Assembly (NCBI GenBank): GCA_027382625.1
Contig: JAJKFJ010022670.1
Span: forward strand, 62,001 to 126,000
Length of the DNA stretch: 64,000 bases
Origin: Tetmemena sp. SeJ-2015
Taxonomy: Eukaryota > Ciliophora > Spirotrichea > Sporadotrichida > Oxytrichidae
Reading direction: 5' to 3'
Made by a program: the position numbers and the translations under genes. This document shows, one piece after another, positions 35,531 to 47,408 of the stretch; position 1 is the stretch's first letter; each line of letters starts with the position of its first letter. A model generated the notes under the pieces. It searched no databases and was not told the DNA's origin. It saw only the letters and a list, made by a program, of their open reading frames with translations.

Positions 35531-38500
35531 ATGTCACATCCAAAGTTTAGTTCTCTAAATTAAGACCTTTAAAGCGGCTCATAGGCTCAGAGGAAAAAGA
35601 GACCCATAACTGCTGCTAGAGTGGGCTAGGCTAAGTATAAGCATAGTTAAGACTATGGCTAGATGCTCATGGTTGAAAATTCCCCTAATAACTCAGTCTC
35701 TAATCTTGACGAAAGTGACGCAGATTATACAAGGACGCGTGCGGGGATTGTCAAGAACCATGGAAACTCTTATAATTAAATGCATGTATTTAAAGTTAAA
35801 GATTTTAAGTAATTGGGGACAACCCTCGTTTGGTGACTACATATGCAATTAGATCAACTCGTTCTTCGATACTTCTAACATCCACTTAATTAATATTTTA
35901 TTTCATTAATTCTTAATTACTTTGCATTTATATTCCTGAACTATCATATTATATTTGTAATCCCATCTTCAATGGCTGGAGCAAGTATTCGTAAGATGAG
36001 AGCTAGACAGAACACTAATCACTAGGCTAATCAAGTTTAGCAATAATAGTATGATACCAGAGCACCACACTAAAACTATGGGCGCTATGAGATGGGGTAG
36101 AAATATCACAGCAACACCTCCTCTTATTTTGTATTTAACTCTTTTTTAATAAACACGATATAGTAGTCTGCCCAAGGCACAGATACTTACAACAGTAAGA
36201 CCAAACTTTAGTAGAGATTCAAGCGAGGCACTCCTGCAGAAACCAAGACCCTCCACTAAAGCTAAAACCCTTCTCAAGCTCAACTCTAGAGATATAACCC
36301 TAATGAATACCTAAAGAGCGCCATGTAGAATAATTAATACAGGACCGTGCAACAACCCACTACTCATAAGCAAGCCAAGTCCCTTGAATTCATTTCTGGC
36401 AAAATAGCTGCTAACTTAGGCTAGAGGCATGCGAACAAAAGGACCACTCTAATTAATCCAAAGAAACTGGCTTAAGATGAGGAATTGAACGAGCTTAGTA
36501 ATCTATATCATTTACTCAACAAAGAGTGCGAGGTCAAGAACACGGAAATGAAGATCAAAATCGTTGAGAGAAGTGCAAAGAAAGGAATCCAAATCAATCA
36601 GAGGGATGTGAACTTACTTGAGATGAATGAGGCTCTTGATGATGACACAGATAGTCATGAGGATATCAATGATCCAATAGAGACCAAAAATACCACAGAC
36701 AGCCAACCCTTTGAAATCAAGTTGAGACAGCTAGATGGGGCTTCTCTCAGGTAAAGTCCTGAAACGTAAACATACAACAATCTCAACGAGAGGTTTTAAG
36801 AAGTGGCAGGAGCTATGTCTCCAAATTCCTAGATATAATTCAATAGAAACGATTTCAAAAAAATATAAATTAAGTCTTCTCTCTTTTCATATTCGATACT
36901 ATCTAGGAAGAGAAGGAGGAGTATTCTAGCTCAGTTAAATAAATAAGTTCTAGTTGATAAATATCTTTGAATTATTTACAAAAATACTAGCTCACCTTAT
37001 GAGCCTAGATAATTCCAAGGGGCCAAAAGGAATTTAATAAAACTTAATTAGCAAAGCATGGACTTTGAAAATCAAAACCTTATCTCACCAAAGCTCTATC
37101 AAAATCAGAGCGTCCTTTTACCTGATTCAGCTCTTGGAATAATTTAGCTGCAAGAAACAGACTCACCAGACTCTCACAAGATAAAGGCTTCTATGATTCC
37201 AACTTAACTGCCAAGAATGAGGAGAGATGAATCTAACATCTCCATGATATCAGATATAGTAAAGAAAAAGAGAATTACATTCTTAAAGAGTGCCTCACTC
37301 TTTGCAGATGAGGATGAGCTTTTTGGCTCTCCTTAGAAGCTATAAGCAGTTAATGAAATAATATATTTATCATTATAAATCTTGATCTTAATTTATATGT
37401 AATGTCAGAGGATCCTTAGATAATAGCGGCTCTCCAGATTAGCCAATTGAGAAAAATAGCCGTTCTACTTTGAAGCACAGAAAGCTTATACGTAGACATT
37501 TGGAAGACAAGAAAAAGCTAGAAGGAGCAATTGAGAAGATGCAAATAGGAGGAGATAAAAAGATACTGGAAACCATAAGCAAGGAGATTCAGTTTTCCAA
37601 AGAGAAAGAGGTTATTTAAAAGCTACTAATCAGTAAGCAAGGAGGAACTACAAATGGAGTGATAAGAAGTGCAAGTATTACTGAGTAGAACACAGAAGCG
37701 AATGAGGGGTCTCCAACTGAAAGTGAAAGTAAGAGGAGTAAGAAGAAGTCACAGAGGTCATTAACTACTGCTGAAAGGTCAAGGTAACTCAAAGCAAAGC
37801 AAGAGGCACATGAAAGTAAGATACAAAAAGCCTTAATATATTTTTAGACGCGATGTCAATGCTTATTGAAAAAGTTCTCTCAGATCCTGAAACAAGAGAA
37901 CGGTTACTTGATCATTCTGTCTTGAATGACTTCTTTTTCGAAGAGAAACTTAAAGAAAGAAGAATGCAAGTATTACAAGAATAAAGAGCCTCAGCAAAAA
38001 GAAAGGGGAAAAGCTTCGGGGGAGGAGATGGAGGGAGAGACGAAATGAGCGTGAGTATGGCTTCAGAAGTGCTTGATAGCTTGTAAGCATTGCCTGAAGT
38101 TATCAGGCCCGAGCACATTCGAGTAAACTTGCATAGAATGGGAGGAAGGCTCATGACAGCCAAGGATAAGGATAACATGTACCATAGAAATATCGTCAAA
38201 AGTAAGTATCAAATATTCTTAACTAAACTTTATAGAGGCCATATAAGCCAATTTGAACTCGAATAAGTTGAAAATCCAAAGAGCTCAAAACTTGCAAATA
38301 ATTAACTATATCCTCCACTTCACTTCTTCAGAGTAGCAAGCTCGCTCAAAGACTCAATCCTATTCGCATATTCTCAACTTGAGAAAATTTTATTCTCTAG
38401 TTACTCTCATGAATGATAAGTATGGCTCTTCTGTCAACTTTTCCAAATGGATCTCTCTTACAAAAGCACTTAGATAGCAATCATAGGTCAGGAACCATTT

Positions 38501-39428
38501 AAATTTAAAAGTATAACCATTTTATTGACTCTGTTGACTTGGAAAAGGTGTTCTATGAAGTTATTAGAAATAAGACACCTGCAGAGATGAATTTCGAAGA
38601 TTTCGTGGACGGACTAAGAATGCTCAGTAAGAAAATGGTGAGAGCTCTACTTGCAGAAAGTGAGAGCCAAAATTTAAATCCAATAATAAATTAGACATTT
38701 TTAAATGCATTACTATCAAATGAGGACATGCTATTCAATAGATTCTTGTAGGAAGTGATCAAGCCATACTTTGATGACAAGTAAGCATTTTTTTCACCCC
38801 ATAATCCTTGTCTAGTAAATTAAGAGAAGTCGATCTCGCTTATTAGCTCCCTGAGATATAGCAAATTTACAAAAAGCAAGATTCATTTTTGCAAAAGTTC
38901 TACGAAGCTTTGTTAGAATATCCTGCTGATGACGCCTCTTCTCAATAGCAGCATTCTTCAGTAACTGCAAGTAATCCATATAAGTAAGGTGGAAAGTAGT
39001 AAGGTATCAGTCTGGCTCAGTTCCATGAGGTTCTCAAGATTATTGGTTTCTTTCCAGCTATAGTTGCAAAGCACGAGATAAATTCGATCTATGTGTAGTC
39101 TCTAAGTCTGGGAGAGTGCCTTACCTATTAAGACTTTTAATACGCACTCTTCATCATATTCTCAGTCGAATAGGATAAGTAAGGCAAGTCTCAGGGACTC
39201 TTGGAAGATAAGAAACTAGTCACCAAGTTCAATGATTTCCTGTAAGGAGGGGAGTAAGATGGAGGGAATTCAAATGGCAAGGACAAGAACGGTGCAGGAT
39301 ATATCCAAGGAGAGAATATAGTTAAAAAGATTAGAGAATGCCACAATAACATAATTCTCAATTAGATTCACAACAAGACTTTCTTTGGCAAGCACTATAG
39401 TGTTAACATCAAGGCTTCAATCATGTGA
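35531..39428 (+). CDS. Large low-complexity / helical protein, unrecognised
   Basis: ATG 35531 opens MSHPKFSSLNQDLQSGSQAQ. Coding pieces: 35,531-35,840; 35,970-36,130 (Gln/Asn/Tyr-rich); 36,170-36,870 (SKTKLQQRFKRGTPAETKTL; LNELSNLYHLLNKECEVKNT); 36,985-37,350; 37,390-37,815; 37,850-38,205 (SVLNDFFFEEKLKERRMQVL); 38,240-38,440; 38,470-38,780 (EMNFEDFVDGLRMLSKKM); and about 38,820-39,428, ending at TGA 39426-39428 with QFHEVLKIIGFFPAIVAKHE. GTAAG...TAG introns are clear at about 37,816-37,848 and after 38,201. The C-terminal helical block resembles that of the LRR protein at 43.8-47.2 kb in style, though not demonstrably in sequence. The function is unknown; a cytoskeletal or ciliary role is only a guess. 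Confidence 0.6.
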
Positions 39429-39709
39429 CCAGGAAAATTAATTTCTCTTATACTTCTATAATCTCACAAGACATTTGAACAAAGATCTATTCAAATAACT
39501 AAAATGCAAAAAACACGCTTAGATAATATTATTCTTATGGTTCTTAAGATATTACTTCAAGCAGCTTTGTCAACTCAAAGACTGCCATCAATAGAGTTTT
39601 CTACTGGTTATCCTAAATCACCTAGAGTTTTATAAATTAGATCATATCAGAATTATATTGATGAATTAGAGTATAATTTCCTTCAGTGGTGTTTACTAGA
39701 GTGCCAGGT

Positions 39710-41052
39710 TCAGTTGAGTTTGAGGTAGAGTTCATTATTTATTCTGCTAGAGGGTTATAGAGAGGATATGTTCTATTAGGGAACAGATTGAGTTGATACC
39801 TTAGAGTGTATGCATAGACTGCGCTGTAAACTAGAATACTTACAAAGGAGGCATACCTATATACAAATATACTACTTCTTACTTCTTTACCTTAGCTTTC
39901 CTATCTTTTTATTGTCCATCAGTTTTCCAAAAACGTAGAGAGCATACAGAAGATACCAGTAGTTAAGTCCAAAGACGTAGCTTGTTGCAAAAAAGTCAAT
40001 CGTATTGAACACCCAAATGAACATTGAGTAAATTACAAACAGGAAAACTGCATCATGCTTCCCAATCAGTCTCACAAACGACAGTTTAGTCTTCGTCTCA
40101 TCTCTTGTAAAATTTTCAATTCCTCTAATTATCCAATGGTTTTGTATAACAAACAGTATAGGTAGTACAGTTAGGAGTGCACTCATGGAGTATTCATTGA
40201 ACAGATAGAGGCTGGTAATCTGAGATAGTATCAGTCCATCAGTTACTAAAAACATGAAGTTCCGCACAAGAGGGAATGTTGCATTCACTAAATTGAGGAT
40301 GATGTACAGACTTTAAACTTATTTAGAATTTAAAGTAAAGTAAAGTAAAGTAAAAGTAAAGGAATAAATATAATAATCAATTTCAAAACAAGCACTTATT
40401 ACAGTCTAGTTAAGAAACCGAAATTACTATACTATGTAAAATTAAAATTTAAATATGCTTATGACCTAGATAGATGTAGCGAGATTTATAGTAGGAGATT
40501 TCAATGAGAGTGCTCTCAGTTCCAAACCAAGCTAAAACTGGAGATAGCAACAAAGTTAATAGAGTATAGAGGCCAAGGAAAAAGCAAATAAAGATTGCCA
40601 CATGTATCAAATCCAGTGGTTCTTCCCTCTTTCTTTTGTTTTCTTGCAAGATCTTAAAGTTCATTCATTGATTTAATGTAATTTCTTAAAACCCTTTAAA
40701 AGCAATTGCAAAATTGTGATGAAGTGCCAAATGAGGATAAACTTGGCAAGATCCCATTCGTTATGCACCCAATTGTCATAATCTATCTTCTCCACCATCC
40801 AGTAGTGATAAATTACTCCCAAAACTGTGGCGAATCTATAGCCGAGTGTTTTCAGATTTCTTAGACCAAACATTGATTTAGCAAGCTTTGAAAAAAGATA
40901 GTGAGCTCCCTTCTTTGTGAAGAGCCTTATCCTCAGTTGCTCAAGCGCTTCTCTTAACTCTGTGAAAACTGTGCGACGCTTAACTTTAAATCAATAGTAA
41001 TATACTAATTTTAAAGCTGCGCATAATTATTTGGTTGTGGTGGCCGACGCAT
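39710..41052 (-). CDS. Six-helix membrane protein (355 aa), resolved through three IESs
   Basis: ATG at 41052 to TGA 39710-39712. Removing three IESs (40,980-41,050; 40,659-40,690; 40,307-40,478) leaves 1,068 nt, an exact 355-codon frame. An amphipathic basic N-terminus (RRTVFTELREALEQLRIRLF) is followed by hydrophobic helices: AKFILIWHFITILQLLL, VAIFICFFLGLYTLLTLLL, a pair around NFMFLVTDGLILSQITSLYL and LTVLPILFVIQNHW, then VFLFVIYSMFIWVFNTIDFF and VFGLNYWYLLYALYVFG. A hydrophilic Ser/Gln-rich tail ends the protein. Topology suggests a polytopic protein of an internal or plasma membrane; no transporter or receptor signature is recognised. The clean reconstruction makes the gene model reliable although the function is unknown. 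Confidence 0.8.
40307..40478. other. IES, 172 bp, pointer GATGTA, carrying a dispersed repeat
   Basis: GATGTA occurs at 40301-40306 and 40473-40478. Excision joins SYYKSRYI to ILNLVNATF in frame. Most of the element (40,331-40,439) is a 109-bp sequence found again at 52,661-52,769. Confidence 0.8.
40331..40439 (+). repeat. 109-bp dispersed repeat, copy 1 (inside an IES)
   Basis: It begins with tandem AAAGT/TAAAG units and continues through an invariant core (from AGCACTTATTACAGTCTAGT to AAATTACTAT). It aligns over about 109 bp with 52,661-52,769, differing at only a handful of positions, mostly in the first half. It lies wholly within the GATGTA-bounded IES of a membrane-protein gene. Confidence 0.85.
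40659..40690. other. IES, 32 bp, pointer TCTTAAA
   Basis: TCTTAAA occurs at 40652-40658 and 40684-40690. Removing 32 bp joins LLLKGF to KILQENKRKR and bypasses a TGA on the coding strand. Confidence 0.8.
40980..41050. other. IES, 71 bp, pointer CGACGC
   Basis: CGACGC occurs at 40974-40979 and 41045-41050. Excision connects the ATG at 41052 directly to the coding sequence (MRRTVFTELREAL), supplying the start codon that is otherwise absent. Confidence 0.78.
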
Positions 41053-41323
41053 ATCTACTTTGATTTATAGTATTTTTAGATGATATTTGAAAAGAGTTCT
41101 TCCTATTTGATTTTATATATTTCTTTGTCAGAAAACTTTAAATTATAAACAATTCCTATAATTAATTGATCATATAGACAATATTAGCTCAGAAAAAAAC
41201 ATATACTCTTGTCAACCTGACTCAGAAAAAAATTTAGTTAAATGTTTCTCTTCAAATAGATTAAAAAGCTTCATCAAAAATAATTTTTAAACAATAGAAA
41301 ATTAGAATAAATAATTTAAGAGT

Positions 41324-43690
41324 ATGCAGAGTTAAAGAGGTAAAAATTCTTAGAGTAAAGAAAGGAACTCTTATAACAATTTCCTGCCCCATCTAATGGA
41401 CCCAAGAAAAAGCAAGTTTAATGGGAGTAACGAGGATATTTAATGTATTGTTAATAAATAGTTGCATTCTTTAGAAGGATGATTTTAGTTTCAGAAGAGA
41501 ATCAGCTCGACAGTCATTTGATAGAGATATCAATTTCAAGATAGTGAATTAAAGCATAGTCACTTCTTCTATTCAGGCAGAGCGATTTACCAATGGCTTA
41601 ATAAGTATAATTCTTTTTTTTTAAATGAGGCTCATTAGAAAAGCCCTTAAGAACCAATGACACCTTTTACTCGAGTGTTAATGCACAAACTATTAAGGCA
41701 ATAGACTATAACAAGTTTAAACATAGAGGAAACAATTAAGCATTAAATTGTACTAATATCATTATGCTATTTTAATAAGCGAATGTAAATATCAAGAAGG
41801 CTCTCATTGAAATGAGTTAAAAAAGAAAGATGGCAGCTGATCTAGGCTAATATCTTAATTATAGCTCAACTCAGAGCCCCACAGACACCAATCACTTCCC
41901 TTCAAATAAGCAAACCAAGCTATAGTCTAAAAATTATGACATCTTTCAAAATACTCGAAGCTTAAATAGCTCCAACGTCTTCCTTGATATAATTAATTCT
42001 CTCTTTGTAAAGTTGTAAATGCTAAAGATAAGAGAGAGGAGCTCAATAAGATTATTAAGAAGAGGATCTCGATCTACAATTCAATGATAGCTTCTCCAAG
42101 AGAAGGACAGGCCTTGTTGCAAAGTTAAGGAACACCTGGGAGTTACAGCTATCGATCTAAATAGCAGTCCAGCGTAAACAGGCCTTAAAACACAACCAGC
42201 TTTGTAAACATGCAAGAGCTGCAGAACGAGAACACTCTCAGCAAGAAGCACATCATCTAGGACATGCTTGACAGAGAACTTACCATACAAATTGGTGGTG
42301 TAAACCTCCAAAATAATTTACTCCCGAGTCTCAAGCAGAGTCATGATCGAACTCCTAGCTTTTAAATACACACAGACAAATTTTAGCTCAAATCTCCTAG
42401 CACTTTTCAAAACTAATTAAAAACCATAGTCAAGCACACTGATAGAGGCCTGCACAAAAAATAAGGACAACCTGCACACTAGTCTTTGAAAAATTCTGTT
42501 GAGAGAGAAAAGAAAGGTGGCAATTTAACTCGAAATCAGCTAAACTAGATACTTTTATCCTCAGAGGGTTTTAAAGATGATGTTGACCGCATGATGAATG
42601 ACGCTACTTTGCTCAATGGCTTTAAAGGATTTATTTAATGGATAAAGATCTCTCTCATTATGAAATATTTTGAGGAGTAGCTCAAGCTAATGATGCTTTT
42701 GTAAAAGACCGCTACAATGTTTACTAGCAGGACTTTGAGGTAAAAGTTCACAAGATGAATACAACACTCGACTCCAAACTCAAAACTATTAGCAAGTCTG
42801 TGAATTCTCCCACACACCTATTTGGCTTGAATCAAAAGAACCTATTAAACTAAGAGCAAGTAAATTAGAGCACAGAGAGTCCTGAAAAGCAATTGAGTAA
42901 ATAATCCACAAGGTTGTATGGAACTAAACTAGGAGATAACTCATTAAGAAAGTTAGCTTCTTTAGAAGGGGGACTAAGGTAAAGCTAGAGTCTGAAGTTT
43001 AACTGTCTTTTACCGATTCAAAGGGCTCTTTACTCAAAATTCCCAAAGGAGATGAAAGTCGAGTCAGTAAGGGGAACAAACGCTCCCCGACTTTTACGAT
43101 TAGCCCAATTGCAAATTAAATGGCCTAGGCTTAACTTTCCTTCGGCCAAGATAGCATGCCTAGAAGATTAAGATTAACTTAAAATGATTTTTGTAAATAA
43201 AGAATAATCCCAGCTTATTCAGATATAAGGGTCAGACGATGAAGTCTCTTTTGACACTGATGCCTAATTCGCTTAAGATGACTCAGATCTGAGCCCTGAA
43301 CACGATGGCAGTCCTTCAAATAAATAAGCAAATCAGTCTTTGTCAATTAAAAATATTTTATGTTTATTTGAGAGAAATATATATTCAAAGTTGCCTGGAC
43401 TATTTAAGAACCCAAGTGTTAGCTTGCTGAAAATCTTCAAAGATCAAGAATTTGAGAGGAAGGTGAGGCAGATGATCTCAGAGTTTCAGTTTTAGAGAGA
43501 GGATGCTTTCTCTGAGTTCAACCACAATTAGAGTGTGAGAAGTATGTCTCCTCTCCTTGAGCACATTCAAAAAGATTTAAGACATGTATAATTTGTTTAA
43601 GATTTGGAGGAGATCACCATCCAGCAACTTACCAGTGACTTGAAACTCAAGAATATTTTCAATGAAATTTGCAAGCAATACTCTATCAAT
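41324..43690 (+). CDS. Ser/Asn/Gln-rich protein, unrecognised
   Basis: ATG 41324 opens MQSQRGKNSQSKERNSYNNF. Coding pieces: 41,324-41,482; 41,477-41,610 (FRRESARQSFDRDINFKIVN); 41,636-42,015; a long frame 42,018-42,640 (TIQIGGVNLQNNLLPSLKQS; SEGFKDDVDRMMNDATLL); 42,690-42,980; and 43,000-43,690 (SLLKIFKDQEFERKVRQMIS; QQLTSDLKLKNIFNEICKQY). Low-complexity, Ser/Asn/Gln-rich sequence dominates, with short helical patches. Frame changes mark introns or IESs. It may be the N-terminal half of the LRR protein that follows on the same strand; the junction at 43,690-43,855 could not be resolved. Confidence 0.55.
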
Positions 43691-43811
43691 ATTAAATTAC
43701 AATTTCTGTTGAATTTACTTAATTTTTTAAATTATTTTATAATTCAAATATAAGATTATAAAATTATAAATTAGATTTTTTTTAAAATATAAAAGTATCA
43801 GCATATTTTAT

Positions 43812-46800
43812 ATGATCACATGTGCTTATATTTTAATTCTATCCCGTCAATATGTAAGATTTCAGAGTCCTTTATGTTTTATAGCCGAGCAACTCGAGAA
43901 AGACCCGAATTTAATGTACTTCATAAAGTGTAATAAAGAGCACGTTCTTGCACTTCCAGCTTTATCTAGAATCCTAAACAAACAACTTGTTCTTCAAGGC
44001 TACCCCTTGAGCAGAGGCTTAGCCAGAGGCATCGAGCAATATTTCAAATACAATTAAGTTTGTATCAATAAATTAGCTCTCGACAATAATGGTCTTTAGG
44101 ATAATCAAATGGCCTCCATCTTAAAAGGAGTCAATTATCTAGATGATCTCAAGTAAAAGAAACATAGTTCTTTTCTCACCTACCATTGTAAATAAATTAA
44201 GTTTAGTTGATCATTTGCAGGAATACAGTAGGCCCTCTCTCCACCGCTTTGATATGTGAAAGACTTGAGAAATAGTTTCCAAAGCACGTCGAGGACTTAA
44301 AAATCAGCAATTGCAAAATTAAACCTTCTTAGATATCTCAAATTCTGTAATCTATACACTCTAATCCCTATTTGAGAAAGTTAAGTCTAGTCAGAGCCTT
44401 AGCTCTCAGATTCAAACTTAAAAAATAATGAATGCTGCTTTTAAAAAACTTGAGCTTTGCTATGTGGGATATTGTAAAATTCTAGACACTTGGTAGACTT
44501 GGATATAAGCTGGAATGGATTGAGAAGTGCTTTTTTAAGAGAGTTTTGGCATGTCCTCTCAAAGAATATTACATATTTTTATTTAGCTTAATACATATCA
44601 AAATTTTTAGAATAGAACAATCCAATACCTGAATCTTTCTTGGAACAACCTTATTTCAAACTCTTCATCTGATGAAATAATATTCATTGCTTATGATTTG
44701 ATGAGTCAATTGAGGATATGAACTTGATGAGAGACAGTCTTCAGAAAATGATAAAGTACAATCCAAACCTCCTCCACCTTGACTTAAGCTACACGAGACT
44801 CCCAGAAAACTTCATAAGAGAAGTGGGTATAACCCTCAGGAAAGCTAAGAGTCTGCTTTCAATTCATTTTTCAGGCAATCCAGGAGTCACTGAAAATCTC
44901 AAGGACTATTTGATCGAGAGAGTTCATGGAAAGGAGAATCGCAATTACGAGTACTTCAAAGAATCCTCAGTAGCAAATTACAACTCTCCTCACAGTCCAG
45001 AGCAAACCAAATGAAAAATGAGATTTTTTTGCTAAATATACCAAGTGATAAATGGAGTGCTAAGAAAATCTATTATCCAAAGGTAAAGCATTTTAGAGAG
45101 TACAAGCCTGCAAAGGATAAATCCAGTACCCATTGAGAGTTAGAGGCTAGTATTTCAAAGATATTTAGGACACAAATTTGAAATGCCAGGCAAGGGATAA
45201 TGGCAGATGGCAACTCAATCAGATCCCCATGATTCTCCTTACTGCTGTGAATGCTGGATTTGTTCAAAGTACATATACACAGTTATTTTAAATAGATATT
45301 AGAGCAATATAAATTGTTATTTTCTGGTCTCAGAGTATCGAATATCAAATTGATGATGAATATAAGACCTCAGATGTTGAGCTACTTTCACTATTATCAA
45401 TTATATACATTCATTACTTCTAAGCCTTGCCTCTTAGAAAAATTAAGAAAAAGTAGAGAAGCCAATCATTTATGGAGGATTTAATGACTGGCAAGGCTAA
45501 GAAATGATGAGACTGCAAGAATTCTGCTATCACCTAGACCCGGCTAAGAATAATGCTCTGAAGACGCTTTAAAAGCTAGGTAAAATTAAAGAAGACGTCA
45601 CAGATATTTCCTCCCTGAGTTAAAAGGACCAAGCATTCCAATTTCCTTATTATAATACTTTCATATTCTATCAAAAGACTCAAGACGAAATTGATAATGA
45701 TTACAAAGTTCATTGGAAAGAGCTTATGTCAAAGCATTTATGCTATAAGAGAGCTCAATTTTTCAATCATCAAATCCTAGAGAATGTTGATCTAAAAAAT
45801 GAGGAGGTATATGTGTCCGTGACCTTTCTACGACCTGGGAGATAAGTTTATATGATTAAGAACCCATCAGGAAATGAAAGTAGTTCTCCATACTTAAACT
45901 TAAATAAAAAGAGAAGGATCATTATCGAACCCTTGAATGATGATGAATGTGAAATCTAAGAGCAATCTGAAAGCGAAATTGATAATAGTTCTTAAGAGTA
46001 GCAAAGATATAGCAACTACCATATTCTAAAGTGCGTCTCTAACCTTCGTGAGGAAGAAATTCCATAATGTAACTTAATTAATGATTTGAGTTTAGTTTTA
46101 GTTATCAAAAGTAGCAAGTAGAAAGTACAGACTAGGGTTTTTAAGAAAGATGCAAGTGTCTTCAAGGATTGGAAAGAAGATACACCTTTTATGATAAACT
46201 AAATGCTTGAAGACGATTTAAAGTAATGGAAGTGCTTTAGATTTATCAAAGACGAGGCAGATGTAAGTTTAAAAAAAATCATCAGTCCATAATATTCTAA
46301 CAAACGATTTATAGAGACAAGGAGTTGAAAAATTGATAAGACAGAATGTCGTTCATTTGAAGAAGATATTTATGACTGAGATTTGCAATAGCAGTTTCCC
46401 TAACATCAGTTGGATTGATTTCTCTAATTTTTGTGACAAGTGCAAATTAGTTGACAAAAATGTGGTGTTAGCCACTATAGATAGAATATTTATAGCTACA
46501 AATGTGGAGCTAGAGAAAACTGCAGACAATCCAGATAAAGCTTTAAATAGATATGAGTTCTTTGAAATTCTAGTCCGACTCTCACAATCTAAGTTCAAAG
46601 ACCCTGGTATCTGCACAACTTACACCGAGAGTTTGTAAAAGCTTTTGAAGGAGCATATTTTTGTATATGCTGATCCTGATCCTTGGCAGGAATTTAGAGA
46701 TGAGGAACTTTGGACTCAAGAAGTGAATGATATTCTGGAAGCTAATTTAGAGGGACTTAAGAAGGTGTACTCTCACTATTGGGAACCGAGGAAGAAGTTC

Positions 46801-47166
46801 ATGACTCAAGTTGATGCAATGAATTTGATGATAAGAGACTCTGCACTTAGCATTATTGAAAAAGATGGTAAGATTTATTTGCTTTTATCCTAATATTTAG
46901 CTACTTACTGTTATGGCATGTGCAAGATGAGCGTTGTGCTTGAGTCAGTTGATGCTTGGTAATATAAATAGCTCAAATTTGTGGAACTTTTGGAGCTAGT
47001 AGGAAGGATTGCAGTTCTAAAATTCAAGGGTACTGACAATGAAAGTTTGCCGCTAGGGAAGAAAATTGAATTCATTCTTGACATTCTATTAAGAATGGTA
47101 GAAGTTTAGAGAAAAGATGTCAATATACAAGTTCATGATGAGAGTGAGAGTGATGACGAGTATTGA
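43812..47166 (+). CDS. Leucine-rich-repeat protein with long C-terminal region
   Basis: ATG 43812 is a candidate start. LRRs of the ribonuclease-inhibitor type follow: INKLALDNNGLQDNQMASIL, VEDLKISNCKIKPSQISQIL, LVDLDISWNGLRSAFLREF and LLHLDLSYTRLPENFIREVG. A Cys-rich segment near 45,230 (SPYCCECWICSKYIYTVILN) is followed by a long frame 45,470-46,262 (PIIYGGFNDWQGQEMMRLQE), a GTAAGT...TATAG intron (46,263-46,313), and a helical C-terminus (RYEFFEILVRLSQSKF; FVELLELVGRIAVLKFKG) ending DDEY and TGA 47164-47166. A GTAAG...TTTAG intron lies near 46,868-46,900. LRR proteins with helical tails of this kind are frequent in ciliates and are plausible axonemal scaffolds, but the role is inferred only. 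It may fuse with the preceding gene. Confidence 0.7.
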
Positions 47167-47408
47167 TTTGTTTAATTTACATTTGTTCTCTATCTAATTT
47201 TGAACTTCTTATTTATTAAAATTTAAAGGAAATTAAATCTTATTTTCTACCTCAATAATTCATGATAAAATTATAAGGATATATCTCTACAAACAATTCA
47301 AATTTTTAAAGCCTCAGATAATTTAATTTTGTTTTTCTTCATAAAGATGATTTGTTAATCAGGTAAGGAGGATTAGTTATAGATTTAAATTGAACTGACA
47401 CAAGATTA

